This document shows, one piece after another, positions 9,184 through 19,502 of a stretch of 64,000 nt of DNA. The position numbers were made by a program, and so were the translations under genes. Source of the stretch: Zychaea mexicana. Taxonomy: Eukaryota; Mucoromycota; Mucoromycetes; Mucorales; Lichtheimiaceae. The stretch covers positions 1-64,000 of the forward strand of contig NW_026516836.1 in the NCBI RefSeq assembly GCF_025766255.1. The letters are read 5' to 3'. Within the stretch, counting starts at the first letter, position 1. Every line of letters starts with the position of its first letter. The notes beneath the pieces were generated by a model, which was not told the DNA's origin, did not search any database, and saw only the letters and a list, made by a program, of their open reading frames with translations.

Positions 9184-10543
9184 ATGAACCAGCTCAACCT
9201 TCTCGTATTCTTAGCTATTATGGCTGAATTTGTTCCTATTTTAGGAATTACATTGACGCTCTTAATTGAAAGAGCAAAACACCTTGCTGAAAACCATTAG
9301 TATATTGAGTATGAACCTCTTGTCACACAACTGAGGTCAGAACTCGAAAAAGACCTTACATAGGCTAAAGTAGATAAAAAAACTAAAGATAATGCATGCA
9401 ATAAAATAATTGGAAGAATTCGAGAATATGTGAGATTCCTCAAATCCTCAAATCCTCAATTTTCTGATGCAATGTTAGAGGGTAACACCTCTGGTGCAGA
9501 TTCCTCGCAGGGCGGCAAAGAATTCCAATTCCAAATCACTAAAGGGCTGTTCACATATATTTGTAAGGACTTCCATTTAACAAAAGAACAAATCATAGAA
9601 TGGTTTATAAAACATGAACGTATTGGTTATTAAATTGAAAAGGCAATTGCATGTGATGAAATTGCACCAGAAACCAATGAGAAACATGTACACATATGAA
9701 TACAAATGAATGAGTGGTTCGACACAAAAACAGCATGTAAATTCTTTACTATTGATGGTGTTACTCCAAATATTAAACCTGGTGGTAATCCACAAAAGTC
9801 TATTAACTATTGTATGAAAGGAAAAGATTATATTTGTTATAATATGGATCCAAATTATGAAATTAAAACCAGAAAAATGCACCAATAGCTACTTGGATAT
9901 CAATTAATTACTAAGTAGCTTAATATACGGAAGGCTACCGAAAATATATCCAGAATTGCTATAGAAATATGATACTGTAAAATCAAATTTAAATTCTTAC
10001 TTTCATGATGCTGATATCGAAAATAACCCTGGAAATAAATTACATATGTGGTCTATGTTTGGTATTGAAACAATGTTTAGTAGTAAAAATAAGATACTAC
10101 AATACTGGATTGTAGGTCCATCAAATGTAGGTAAGACATATAACATTGATGTATTAGAACAAGGTGGCCATCGAGCATATCTAATGAATAAGGAAAATGA
10201 TTGGTCAGATTATAAGGATGATGATTATGATTTTATGTATAATGAAGAAACAGGTTCTGATTTCAAATTAACATTTTTAAACCAAATGTTAGAAGGAACA
10301 TGGTTAAAACTTAATAGCAAATTCACAAAGTCAATAACTAAAAAGAAAAATATACCAATAATACTCAATAGTAACTATATGCCGCACATGTTATACAAAA
10401 ACAAATCAGTATATGAGTTAGAGCCAACGCTCAATCGTTTATATATTATCTATGTTGATAAGAACCGTAAAGGTCATATAATATGGAATCCATACATAGG
10501 TGATATACTAATAGTTTTAGTTTATTTTTATTTTTATGGATAG
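9184..10543 (+). pseudogene. CRESS-DNA-type rolling-circle replication initiator (Rep), broken
   Basis: The relic encodes both halves of a Rep protein, which nicks an origin and unwinds DNA for rolling-circle replication. The N-terminal HUH endonuclease region shows an HVH metal-binding motif near 9685 and a YCMKGK tyrosine motif near 9814. The helicase half (10046-10543) shows GPSNVGKT (Walker A, about 10108), an acidic Walker B ending in YNEE (about 10245) and ILNSN (motif C, about 10365). Before these lies an unusual N-terminal extension with a hydrophobic segment (LLVFLAIMAEFVPILGITL). Five in-frame stops (about 9298, 9361, 9631, 9697, 9886) and one frameshift between 9888 and 10046 make it non-functional. 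Copies of such Reps occur in eukaryotic genomes as endogenous viral or plasmid-like sequences. The shared promoter suggests this one belonged to the surrounding element. Confidence 0.85.
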
Positions 10544-10582
10544 TAAGGATTTTATGGGTAATAAAGATTTTATAGTTTATAT

Positions 10583-10612
10583 AATTGAATTTTTTTTAAT
10601 ATAAAAATAATA
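10583..10612 (+). promoter_or_regulatory. Promoter box of DDE gene C
   Basis: ATTGAATTTTTTTTAATATA followed by AAAATAATAA ends 3 bp before the ATG at 10616. It differs from the Rep box by only a few bases although the downstream genes are unrelated. Confidence 0.55.
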
Positions 10613-11755
10613 ACAATGGATATTAATAAATTGATTACCGATGAAGTAAATTTTATACTTATAATGTATTGGGCTTTTTTAAATTATAATTAGCCCATCA
10701 TTAATAATAAGTATAAACATAGAACAGAAATAAAACATATCAAGTACATTGATATTATTAAAAAAAGTTAGTAGAAAAATTAGGATATATTGCAGTCTTT
10801 TTCTTTTTGGTTGTATTATATACTAATAAAGAATATCCTGCTCCTTATTTTGAAGTAGAGAAAGGTTTATTTTTATTATACCATTTAGTATCTAGTATTT
10901 CAGGAAAAGATGATATTAATGAATTTATTCCTCAAAGTTCCTTTTTTAATTTTTATAAAAAATTTTGGATGGATGAAGAAAATTATAAAAGAATAAATAA
11001 AATAGTAAATGATGCATTGGATAACATGTTTTCAAATATAAAATTAAGAATTTTATCCGCCCATAAATATAATCCAGAATTGTTTAAACACATAACATTG
11101 ATTATCGACGGTTATGATTCTAGAATAAATTATACCGACACAGAAATTAAATATAGCAGATTATATAGTTATAAATTTAAGAAAAATGGATTAAGAACTC
11201 AATTTGTTAGTGATATGAATGATATGATTATTTATACTTCTAAAAGTGATTATTGTTCAGATAGCTCTGATAGTAGTATATTCTTGAATATGAAATTATA
11301 TAGAAAACTTAATAATAAAGATACTGTTGCAGTTGATGGTAGTTATACTTTATTTTTAAAACAGTTTGTAGATTTATCAGTAACTAAAGGTTATAATTTT
11401 ACTGATGATAATTTTGTGTATCCTATTAGAAAAAATCCTAGTGAAAGCTTATCAATTACAGAAGACTATTTTAACAAAACATTTGGAAGTTTCAGAAGTA
11501 AAATTGAAAACCAATTTTCAGCAATAGGTAATAAATTTCATAGATTTAATAATAACAAATCAGTTGTGAAAATAGATAATGGCGCATATGCATTACCAAC
11601 TGTTTTTATATAAAAATTATTGGTAACAAAAATTTAAATTAATTATAAAATTGACTTTTATTTTTAAATAAAAACAAAATCATCTAAAGATTTAAATTAT
11701 TTATAAAATTGAATTTTATTTTTAAATAAAAATAAAATCATCCAAAGGTTTAATA

Positions 11756-12193
11756 ATGGTTGCACTTAATGATTATCTCCCACTTAACCATATTCAAATT
11801 CAAAAAAATTTATGTGAAGAAATAAATATTTTTATGGAATCTGAATTTGATCATTTCTTAGAAAACGAAAAAAAATTAATAAAAAAAATTCAAAAAAAAA
11901 TAGATAAAAAAATAAAAAAAACATTTTCGTCAGATTATTTTCTATACCTTAGTATGAATAATGATTTCTGTATGCATAAGTTCAAAAAAGGAAAACATAA
12001 GGGTAGATTCTGTTCCCATAAGATTAAAACTAATATACCTGAAGGTACTAAAAAAGATTTTCTTTGTTGCAAACATAGTAAATTACATATTCCTAAAAAA
12101 CGGACAGTATTAAATAATAGTAAAGATATAGAAATTAAAAAGCTACCTATAAAAATTGAAAAAAAAATCAAAAAAAAAAAAGAAAACCTATAA
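11756..12193 (+). CDS. Zinc-finger protein of element B
   Basis: This 145-residue copy is about 95% identical to the 1725-2213 protein over its first 140 residues. All candidate zinc ligands are kept (C72, H74, C86, C104, C105, H107, H111). A length change in an A-homopolymer near 12180 shifts the frame, so it ends early in place of the NPFFLCFNNILP tail, which is still readable in another frame. The two 58-bp promoter repeats lie upstream. The core appears intact even though the partner transposase in this copy is broken. Confidence 0.65.
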   Translation: MVALNDYLPLNHIQIQKNLCEEINIFMESEFDHFLENEKKLIKKIQKKIDKKIKKTFSSDYFLYLSMNNDFCMHKFKKGKHKGRFCSHKIKTNIPEGTKKDFLCCKHSKLHIPKKRTVLNNSKDIEIKKLPIKIEKKIKKKKENL

Positions 12194-12275
12194 AAATAAG
12201 TATAGGTAATCCTTTTTTTCTATGCTTTAATAATATTCTTCCATAAATGTTTTATATAATATTATATAATGTTTT

Positions 12276-13796
12276 TTATAATATACCTAGACTATGTTTT
12301 TCAATATATGCTTTTAATAATTCTTTTTGATTAAACATATCAATAGATAACCAGCTATTATCATTATCACTATATCCAACCCATTTTACATGAAATAAAT
12401 ATATGTTATTTTCCTTTTTATGTCCAACAATACTTTCTATTTCATATGATACAGTTGCACGCTATTTACCTTTTATATTTCTTCTTCTTTTTCTAGTACG
12501 CTCATTAAAATTAGGAATATCATTATCATTTTCACTATTTTCTAATTCATCTGATTCACTATCATTATCTATAACCATTGTATTATTTGATATTGTCATA
12601 TTTAATAAATCATTTTGTAGTTGTACCATTCTATCAAGTTTATCTTTATTTTGTTTATTATTACTAACAACTATATCAATTAATTTTTTTTCAATAGGAA
12701 AATCAAAATCATGACTATGCCATAATTTATGGTAAGGTAAAACAGGTATATTAAATAATTCAACGAATTTTGTAATATTCTTTAATAAACAAGCTACACG
12801 AAATTGGAGGTTATAAAATTTAATATTATCTATTTTTACAATTGATTTATTATTATTAAATCGATAAAATTTATTGCCAATTTCAGAAAACTGATTTTCA
12901 ATTTTACTTCTAAAGCTTCCAAATGTATTATTAAAATGTTCTTCAGTAATAGTTAGATTTTCATTTATATTTTTACGTATTGGATAAACAAAGTTATCAT
13001 TGTTAAAATTATATCCTTTTTCTGTAGTAATTTCAGTAAATTATGTTATAAATAAGGTATACCCACTATCAACTGCTAAAGTATCATTTTGATTCATTTT
13101 ATTATAAAGTTTCATATTTAAAAACATGCTACCATCAGAACTATCTGTACAAAATTCACTTTTTGATATAAAAATTATCATATCATTAACATCAGCTGCA
13201 AATTGTGTACGTAAACCATTTTTTTTAAATTTATATAAATATAAGCGTGACCTATCTAAATCTGTATCTGTATAATTAATTCGTGAATCATGACTATCTA
13301 AAATAAGTGTTACATGTTTAAACAAATCTGGATTATATTTTCTAGCAGATAAAATACGTAACTTTATATTCGAAAACATATACATCAATGAATCATTTAC
13401 TATTTTATTTATTCTTTTATAATTCTCTTCATTCATCCAAAATTTTTTATAAAATGTATGAAATGTGCTTTGAGGTAAATATTTTTCAATTTCATCTCTA
13501 GGAATACCTGAAACCAAATGATATAATAAAAATAAACCTTTTTCTACCTCAAAATAAGGAGCTGGATACTCTTTACTTGTATATAATACAACTAAGAAAA
13601 AAAAGACAGTAGTATAACCTAATTTTTGTAATAATATATTTTTAATTTTTTCAATAAATTTAATATGTTTAATTTGTGTTCTATGTTTAAATTTATTATG
13701 TATAATAGGCCAATTCCATGCAAGAAATGTCCAATAATTAGCAATAATAGTATTTACTTCTATTGTAATTAATGGTGTATAATCTATTTGCTCCAT
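12276..13796 (-). pseudogene. DDE-chromodomain transposase of element B, two stops
   Basis: The sequence is collinear with the intact 143-1663 gene but has in-frame stops at about 13038-13040 (end of the central catalytic region) and about 12465 (start of the chromodomain linker). Both stops are explained by C-to-T change of a Gln codon. Several substitutions fall next to catalytic residues: the Gly after D167 and the first Gly after D243 are both Ser. The chromodomain coding part is otherwise preserved. It is unlikely to be active. Confidence 0.9.
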
Positions 13797-14602
13797 TTTT
13801 TATTTATATCATAAAATTCAATTTATATATAAAAAACAATTATTTTTATTAAAAATAATTATGTTTTTGTAACCAATAAGGTAATGTAGAACCCACAATG
13901 TAAAGTTTTATAATTTACAATTTAAGGTTGCTTGTTTATTAAAAAATATACAGAAATTCTGTGAGTTATTTAATATACCAACTATGCCACATCATAAGTT
14001 ATGGGAAACTGAGAACTTTGATTTTCCTATTGAAAGAAATTAATAGATATTATTGTTAGTAATGAAAAGCAAAATAAAAATAAATTAAATAAAATGCTTG
14101 AATTACAAAGTAGTTTCTTAACTATGGATATATCGGATACTCCTATGATAGATAATGATTATTCAGGTGATGAAATTAATAGTGATGCTAGTAATTCGAG
14201 TGATGATTATAAAAAAAGTAAAGAATTATCAAAGAAAAGAAAAATTAAAGGTAAAGGAAAACAAAGAGGATATAAATCTTATGAAATTGAAGCAATTATT
14301 ACTCATAAAATGGAAAATGAAGTATATCACTTTTAAGTTAAACGAAAAGATTATTCAGAAAGTGAAAATACTTGGTTAACTATTGATAACTTTAAAGAAA
14401 AGGCAATGCTAAAAGAATACATTGAAAATAATAATCTTGGTTTACTTTAAATTAATTTCTCTAATATAACTTTATTACTATTTTTAAAAATGCCATACTC
14501 TACCTTATATATTTAAAGAGGTTAAACTCCTTTATTTTTTTAGTTTTATAATAAATAAAGTCAGCTGCTACTATTATTGCATTATCTTGTTTGTAATATC
14601 TA

Positions 14603-15337
14603 TGGTGCCCGCCACCTAGAAACGTAAATTTTCGGACCAATTTTCAATGTTTTATTTCAACTTTTTTCACTTATACAACCCACTTTTTTGGCTTCATAGA
14701 ACAATAGAGAAAGGCTCAAAGAATAGTTCTATGAAACGTTTTTGTATCCATACGAGCAAAAAAAATGAGAAATAAAGTGTTGAAGTTGGTGTCGATTTCA
14801 AAATTTAGCAAAGGATTTTGTCAGAATATCCACCCTACTATACACTATAGTATATGACATTGAATCGGCGATTTCCATATTAAGAAGGTAGTGTAACATT
14901 AGTGGTAAGTATTTGTGCAATATATACCTCAGCCTTCCAATCAACATTGACTGTAATGGTGCCAGGTAAATTATAAGTAGGATGACAGTTTTATTGTTCC
15001 TTCTTTTTCCAAAACATTCTGTACAACGGGGAGACTCAACAAGTACCAGAAGAACCTTAAAATTGTGCAAGAGTCAAAGAATACAATTAAGTAAATTTCT
15101 TATGCGTTCAAAGAGAACTGTCAGTTTTTAATAATCATGTAAGAATCATGCGAGAGTAGTTTGTTTCTTTAGGTCATCCTCTGAGAAAGGACTCACTGGA
15201 TGAAAAGCAGAAAAAATATAAGTCCCACTAGCAAATTTTCGATGAATAAATATCACTTAACTAAAAATGGAAATTTATAAAGGCGGAACCTTAAATTTTT
15301 GAAATGTCCACTTGTTGTTTCTAGGTAGCAGGCACCA
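14603..15337. mobile_element. 735-bp TA-flanked MITE with TGGTGCC termini
   Basis: The terminal repeats TGGTGCCCGCCACCTAGAAAC and TGGTGCCTGCTACCTAGAAAC match at 19 of 21 positions. TA is duplicated at 14601-14602 and 15338-15339. Its GC content is higher than that of the block around it. The open frames are short and unlike any transposase. It separates the end of gene C from the zinc-finger gene. Confidence 0.85.
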
Positions 15338-15339
15338 TA

Positions 15340-15827
15340 CAAAGTTTATTATTCCACCATTGCAAACATAATTTTTTTCATTTTTCTTTTTTAACTTTTT
15401 TTATATCTTTTTTATGCCCATATTTGCTTACAATAACACAGGGTAATTCTGGTTTTTTAATTTTTTTTGATCTTTTTTATTTCTTTTTTTTAGTATATGC
15501 TTTTTACTATATTTACAGCAAAGATAATCAGGCTTTTGACCTTCTAAATTAGTATTGATTTTTTGTGACACATATATCCTTTTTTATTTCCACGTTTATG
15601 TATATATGTACATACATTATTACTACTATTCAAATACCAAAAGTGATTACTTTCAATATCTTGCATTTTTTCTTTTATTTTTTTTTCCATCATTTTTTTT
15701 TATTTTCTTTTGTTGAAACAAGACATTCATTTTCAAAATATTCTTCCATTACTTCTTCCATTATATTTTTAATAGACTTAGCTAGGTTATCTGTACCCAT
15801 AAGTATCTCAGAATTTAATAAGACCAT
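15340..15827 (-). pseudogene. Diverged zinc-finger protein of the composite element
   Basis: Starting at the minus-strand ATG at 15825-15827, the frame reads MVLLNSEILMGTDN, then an acidic helix-like part and a frameshift in an A run near 15690. It then shows the Cys/His core with CTYIHKRGNKKG and DYLCCKYSKKH. Spacing and order match the 1725-2213 protein (C-x-H, a G-rich turn, C, then CC-K-x-S-K-x-H), so it is a diverged relative. The lysine-rich tail follows with a second frameshift. As in element A, it is convergent with a DDE-chromodomain gene (C), so the two-gene pairing is conserved between distant relatives. Confidence 0.7.
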
Positions 15828-15855
15828 TTTAGTTTTTGCTTATAGATTGGATAGT

Positions 15856-15890
15856 TATTATTTTTATATTAAGAAAAATTCAATTTTTTT
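15856..15890 (-). promoter_or_regulatory. Promoter box of the minus-strand zinc-finger gene
   Basis: On the minus strand this reads ATTGAATTTTTCTTAATATA then AAAATAATAA, ending about 28 bp before the ATG. It is nearly identical to the Rep and gene C boxes. Confidence 0.55.
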
Positions 15891-16012
15891 TATATGTAAA
15901 AATTAATTATATGCACGATTTGAAACTCCGAAATACTTAAAACTTTATAAGTTTCAATAAAAATTATAGGTTATCAAAATTTTATTGCTACGGATATACC
16001 CACATAATAAAG

Positions 16013-17609
16013 GTGAAGGATTATGAAAATAAATTCATGTATTATAAAAACATAGATATGTATGAGGACTTATACAAAGATGAATTTGAAAACGAATACC
16101 AAGATCAGCATACATTTATCCGTTATGCACATAATAGTGGTCAGGATGATATTAAAAAATATACAGCGATGGATAAAACAGTAGAGGAACTACAAGAATT
16201 AGCTAATACAGAAAAATATATGAAGGAACAAGAAGAAAAACATAATGGTAATAATACACAGAACAATAAACAACATAAACCGCCTCAACAAAATAATAGA
16301 GGATGGTCAACTGTAAAGGTACCACCATCAGCAGATTGTAGGCATTGGGAAGATGTGTTTAATGATATAAAATGTGATGATGTTGTAAATGATACTACTA
16401 ATTGGGAAAACCCACCAGAAGATATAGAGAAACATAAATACATAGATGTACAGTGGACCCCCGAATTTTTCAACCCCGTTCGTTTCAATACCCGGGCTTT
16501 TTCAAGAAATTTCCAGGGAATGACCCAAAATCATTAATAAATTTTTCAATACCTCGTTATTTTTCATTTTCAATATATCTTTTACCCTTGAACTCTATAC
16601 GGGGGTGAAGTATCTATATTTTGCTACATCATGTGGATGGTATTCATATAAAGATGTATGAATATTTTTAATACAATTTGCAAATATGAGGTATATATCT
16701 ACGTTTATGACCATGTATGCCTATTGTTATGCTCTAAAACAAGAGGTTAAGGTTCTCTGTGTCCCATTCATTTACTGTCGGCGCAAGTGGTCTCTCACTT
16801 GTCTAAGCCTTTCTTTGAGGGAGCCTTCCTCTAAAAAGCAGATAAGACTGATCACAAGTAGTGAATGGTGTTGTTTCAGAAGTGAGTTTGCTGGCTTCTC
16901 GCGACTGTCATTCGTTTTTTCTTTATTTATCGGAGCAAGTAATTGATAGAATCGGATCTCAAGAGAAACTAGGGAAGTCATTATATGTTTATCAAAATCT
17001 TAAACAAGTAGAGCTGTGTGTCAGGTAATTGTAGAAAATATATATTCCATATAATATAAAAGGAAAAAAGCTTGTGGCAGTATGGATTTAGAAACAGTAC
17101 TGTACTACTGTACAGTAGTGAGAAGGTTTCAGCTAAATTTTAAAAGTTTATCCAGAAGATTGCTGCCGCTACCCTTCCCCCGATGAAATTCAAACCCGCT
17201 TTAATTTCAAGAGTGTTCAGGAATAGCAGCCTTGAAAAAAGCGGGGGTCCACTGTAAGTACATCTGAATCAGAGAAAAGCAGTGACTGCAACATACTAAA
17301 TAATATACCAAAACGTAAAAAGAAAAAAAGGCACATTAAAATAAATGGAGAAACAAGCAAATAGTAGAAGAAATACAGCCAAAAGAATATTTTAAAAAGC
17401 ATAAGGATATAAAACAGGCTCTAATAGATGATATAGATATAACAAAAGAAACTGACATCAAAAATAAATCAATAGATACTAATATAAGTATAAGTATAAC
17501 TAATGAATGCATAAAACATAAATATAATTGGGCAAGTAAACGAAAGGCTGATGCGGTCAGTTTCAATATGAGATTTTTTAATAAGCAAATAAGTAAGAAA
17601 TTAACTTAG
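16013..17609 (+). pseudogene. Gene X: unrecognised acidic/basic protein, interrupted by a MITE
   Basis: The frame 16013-16450 encodes about 146 residues, rich in Asp, Glu, Asn and Gln, including EELQELANTEKYMKEQEE (likely coiled coil) and RGWSTVKVPPSADCRHWEDV. A MITE then interrupts it; beyond the TA duplication the same frame continues (STSESEKSSDC...PKRKKKKRH, a nuclear-signal-like patch). After a one-base shift near 17345 a long frame runs to the TAG at 17607-17609. The total would be about 260 residues. The annotated start is a GTG; an ATG lies 26 bp or more downstream, so the true start is uncertain. I recognise no family. Its 3' end overlaps the convergent DDE gene D by 9 bp. Confidence 0.5.
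16451..17254. mobile_element. 804-bp CAGTGGACCCCC-type MITE inside gene X
   Basis: The element begins CAGTGGACCCCCGAATTTTT and ends with the complement of CAGTGGACCCCCGC. TA is duplicated at 16449-16450 and 17255-17256. The first 12 bases are shared with the right end of the 4536-4898 MITE, so both are probably mobilised by the same pogo-like enzyme, but their interiors differ. No coding sequence is evident. Confidence 0.9.
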
Positions 17610-19089
17610 AGCTGAATACCATGTATGGCCATATATTTCATGTAGCATTTCCCGGGAATTAAACTTATCAACTGTTAACCAACTATTATCCTTTACACTA
17701 TATCCAACCCGCTTAACCTCAAATATGTACTAATTATCAGTATACACATGTCCTACAATCTTCTCAATTTCATATGAATTACTATGTTCTATATTTCTCT
17801 GTTCTCTTTGATTTTTTCTCTTGCTTTAGATGTATTATTTTCAGTTTCGTCCTCACTATCTATAGCCATATCTATTGATTGATTAATGTTAAGCTGTAGA
17901 AATTTCTGCTGCATGTCAACCATTTCGTTATATTCAGTATTTACTTTTTTGCTCATTTGAAAATACTAAGTCAAGTTTGTTTTTCTTACTTTGGAATTCA
18001 AAATCTTTTCCATACCATAATTTATGATGTGGTTGTACCTCTATATTATACTTATTTACAAATCGCCATATATTAGTAAGAATACAAGCAATACAAAACT
18101 GAATATTATAATATCTTATATCAGGTATTTGCAATGTAGCACGATTATTATTAAATCGTTCAAATTTAGAGCCTAATATAGAAAACTGTGCTTCTATTGC
18201 TGAACGAAATGATCCAAACTTATTATTAAAGTATGTCTCATTGATTGTTAACGTTTGTCCTAGTTCTTTTCTTATGGGATGTAAAAAATTACGATCATAA
18301 AAACTATATCCAGCATCTGTCGCATTATCTTTAAACTTTTGTATAAATAAATTATATCCACCATCCATTCCTAAACAATCTGCCTCACTTATTTTTTTAT
18401 ACAGTTTCATATTAATAAACATAGTACCATCTTTTCCGATAGCACATTTTTCAGATACTGAAACATGTGTAATTATTTCATTCATATCCTATATAACTTA
18501 TGTATGTATAGCTGGCCCTTTTAATTTATATGAATATAATTATGAATGTGACTCATTTGGTTTATAATACTTTATTTTACTATCATGTCCATCAATAAAT
18601 AGTGTAACATTCTTAAAACCATCTGATTGTTTATTATTGCTGATAGAATGCGAATACGTGGTGATGAGAACATACTATCTAGATCTTGTTTTACCTTTTT
18701 ATTCAATTCATTATAGTTAGTAATCCAGAACCGCTTATATAAATCATAAAATGTTGCATATAGCATAACAGTATGCATATCCTTTCCTGATACACCTAAT
18801 ACCATATGATATAATAATGCAAGTCCTTTTTCAATCTCGCGGTATGGCCCTGGATATTCAATATTTCCATATAAAATTGTAAGAAAATAAAATACAGGTA
18901 TAAATCCAAATCTATTAAGTAATACATCCTTTATATCATTGATTGTATTATTCTTCATATCTTTAATAGCTGTTCTATGATTAAATCTATGTTGCATTTC
19001 AGGCTAAGATTTATCAAGAAAAGTCCATTTATTATCAATAAAATTTTAATTTCAATATCGAGTTGTTCAGTGCGTTGTGTTGTGTTCAT
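17601..19089 (-). pseudogene. DDE-chromodomain protein D, broken
   Basis: This third type of the transposase begins at 19087-19089 (MNTTQRTEQLDIEIK). A stop and shift occur near 19010. Recognisable segments are NIEYPGPYREIEKGLALLYH (18850), a damaged first catalytic region near 18590, MGMDGGY-like second motif (18360; LGMDGGY), FGSFRSAIEAQF (18190) with the Glu, PHHKLWYGKDF (18030), then a frameshift near 17935. A linker and a chromodomain follow (SYEIEKIVGH...DNSWLTVD, 17780-17660) with one stop. Similarity to A is clearly lower than that of C to A, so this is an older lineage. It lies at the far right of the block facing inward, convergent with gene X. Confidence 0.8.
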
Positions 19090-19151
19090 TTTTATTTGTT
19101 GTTATATACTTTAAACAATCGCTCTTTTTTTTCTCGGGGGAGGCTACCAAT

Positions 19152-19190
19152 ATAAATAAAAAAATTCAATTTTTATTATTTTTATTGTAA
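19152..19190 (-). promoter_or_regulatory. Promoter box of DDE gene D
   Basis: On the minus strand AAAAATTGAATTTTTTTATT lies about 80 bp before the ATG at 19089. This is further from the start than in the other genes, with a G/C-richer stretch in between. Confidence 0.45.
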
Positions 19191-19233
19191 ATCAATAATT
19201 AATTCGGCCACTGATGGTTATACCGATCATAGC

Positions 19234-19271
19234 AATTTTATTATCTATATTACAGCTAGTAGATTATAATT
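19234..19271. promoter_or_regulatory. Stem-loop exposing TATTAC, candidate Rep nick site
   Basis: AATTTTATTATCTA (19234-19247) can pair imperfectly with TAGATTATAATT (19260-19271), leaving TATTACAGC in the loop. CRESS Rep proteins nick inside NANTATTAC in such loops. The base two before TATTAC does not fit that consensus fully, so this is only a candidate. Confidence 0.3.
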
Positions 19272-19310
19272 GGTTAGACAACTAATAGCAGGACGCTATA
19301 GTGTGTCACT

Positions 19311-19373
19311 CTTAGTGTCATGCCACTATTATGTCATAATGAGGGTAACACTTAGTGTCATGACACTATTATG
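19311..19373. repeat. Iteron-like 23-bp direct repeats with perfect palindrome
   Basis: Two 23-bp copies differing at one base start at 19311 and 19351 (40-bp spacing). The second contains the perfect 16-bp palindrome TAGTGTCATGACACTA. Partial versions (TATAGTGTGTCAC, ACACTATCTG) flank them. Repeats of this kind beside a stem-loop resemble Rep-binding iterons. Confidence 0.55.
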
Positions 19374-19502
19374 AATTAATACACTATCTGTGACTGATAA
19401 AAAAAACTTTAGTTTTTTTTGAAGTAGTGTTTCATATGTGAATAACATTCACATCGTTTTTTAGGGGTGAAAAAAGGTTTATCTTTTTTTAGGGGGTTTA
19501 GG

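Larger units (their letters stand above)
11582..13896 (-). mobile_element. Element B: second copy of the two-gene transposon, nested in gene C
   Basis: This 2315-bp copy of element A lies in the opposite orientation, with termini GCGCATATGCATTACC and GTGGGTTCTACATTACC. The host gene C carries an AATG duplication at 11578-11581 and 13897-13900; joining across it restores gene C's reading frame. It is about 50 bp shorter than A, partly because of a deletion inside the zinc-finger-side terminus. Confidence 0.9.
10616..14450 (+). pseudogene. DDE-chromodomain transposase C, interrupted by element B
   Basis: This diverged homologue of the 143-1663 transposase is split by element B at 11578/13900. 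Upstream (10807-11580) it keeps the catalytic motifs LIIDGYDSR, AVDGSY and FRSKIENQF. After the insertion (13900-14450) come the PHHKLW segment, an acidic linker, a basic patch and a chromodomain (SYEIEAI...NTWLTID). Independent damage includes a stop at about 10690, a frameshift near 10765, another frameshift near 14040 and a stop inside the chromodomain at about 14334. Protein similarity to A is high in the catalytic core and lower in the linker. It sits directly downstream of Rep in the same orientation, with its own promoter box. Confidence 0.85.

Noticed and set aside
9184..10543. Alternative genetic code, with TAG/TAA read as an amino acid in the Rep gene
   Set aside because: Stops include TGA as well as TAG/TAA, frameshifts are also present, and the intact element A uses ordinary Gln codons and a TAA terminator.
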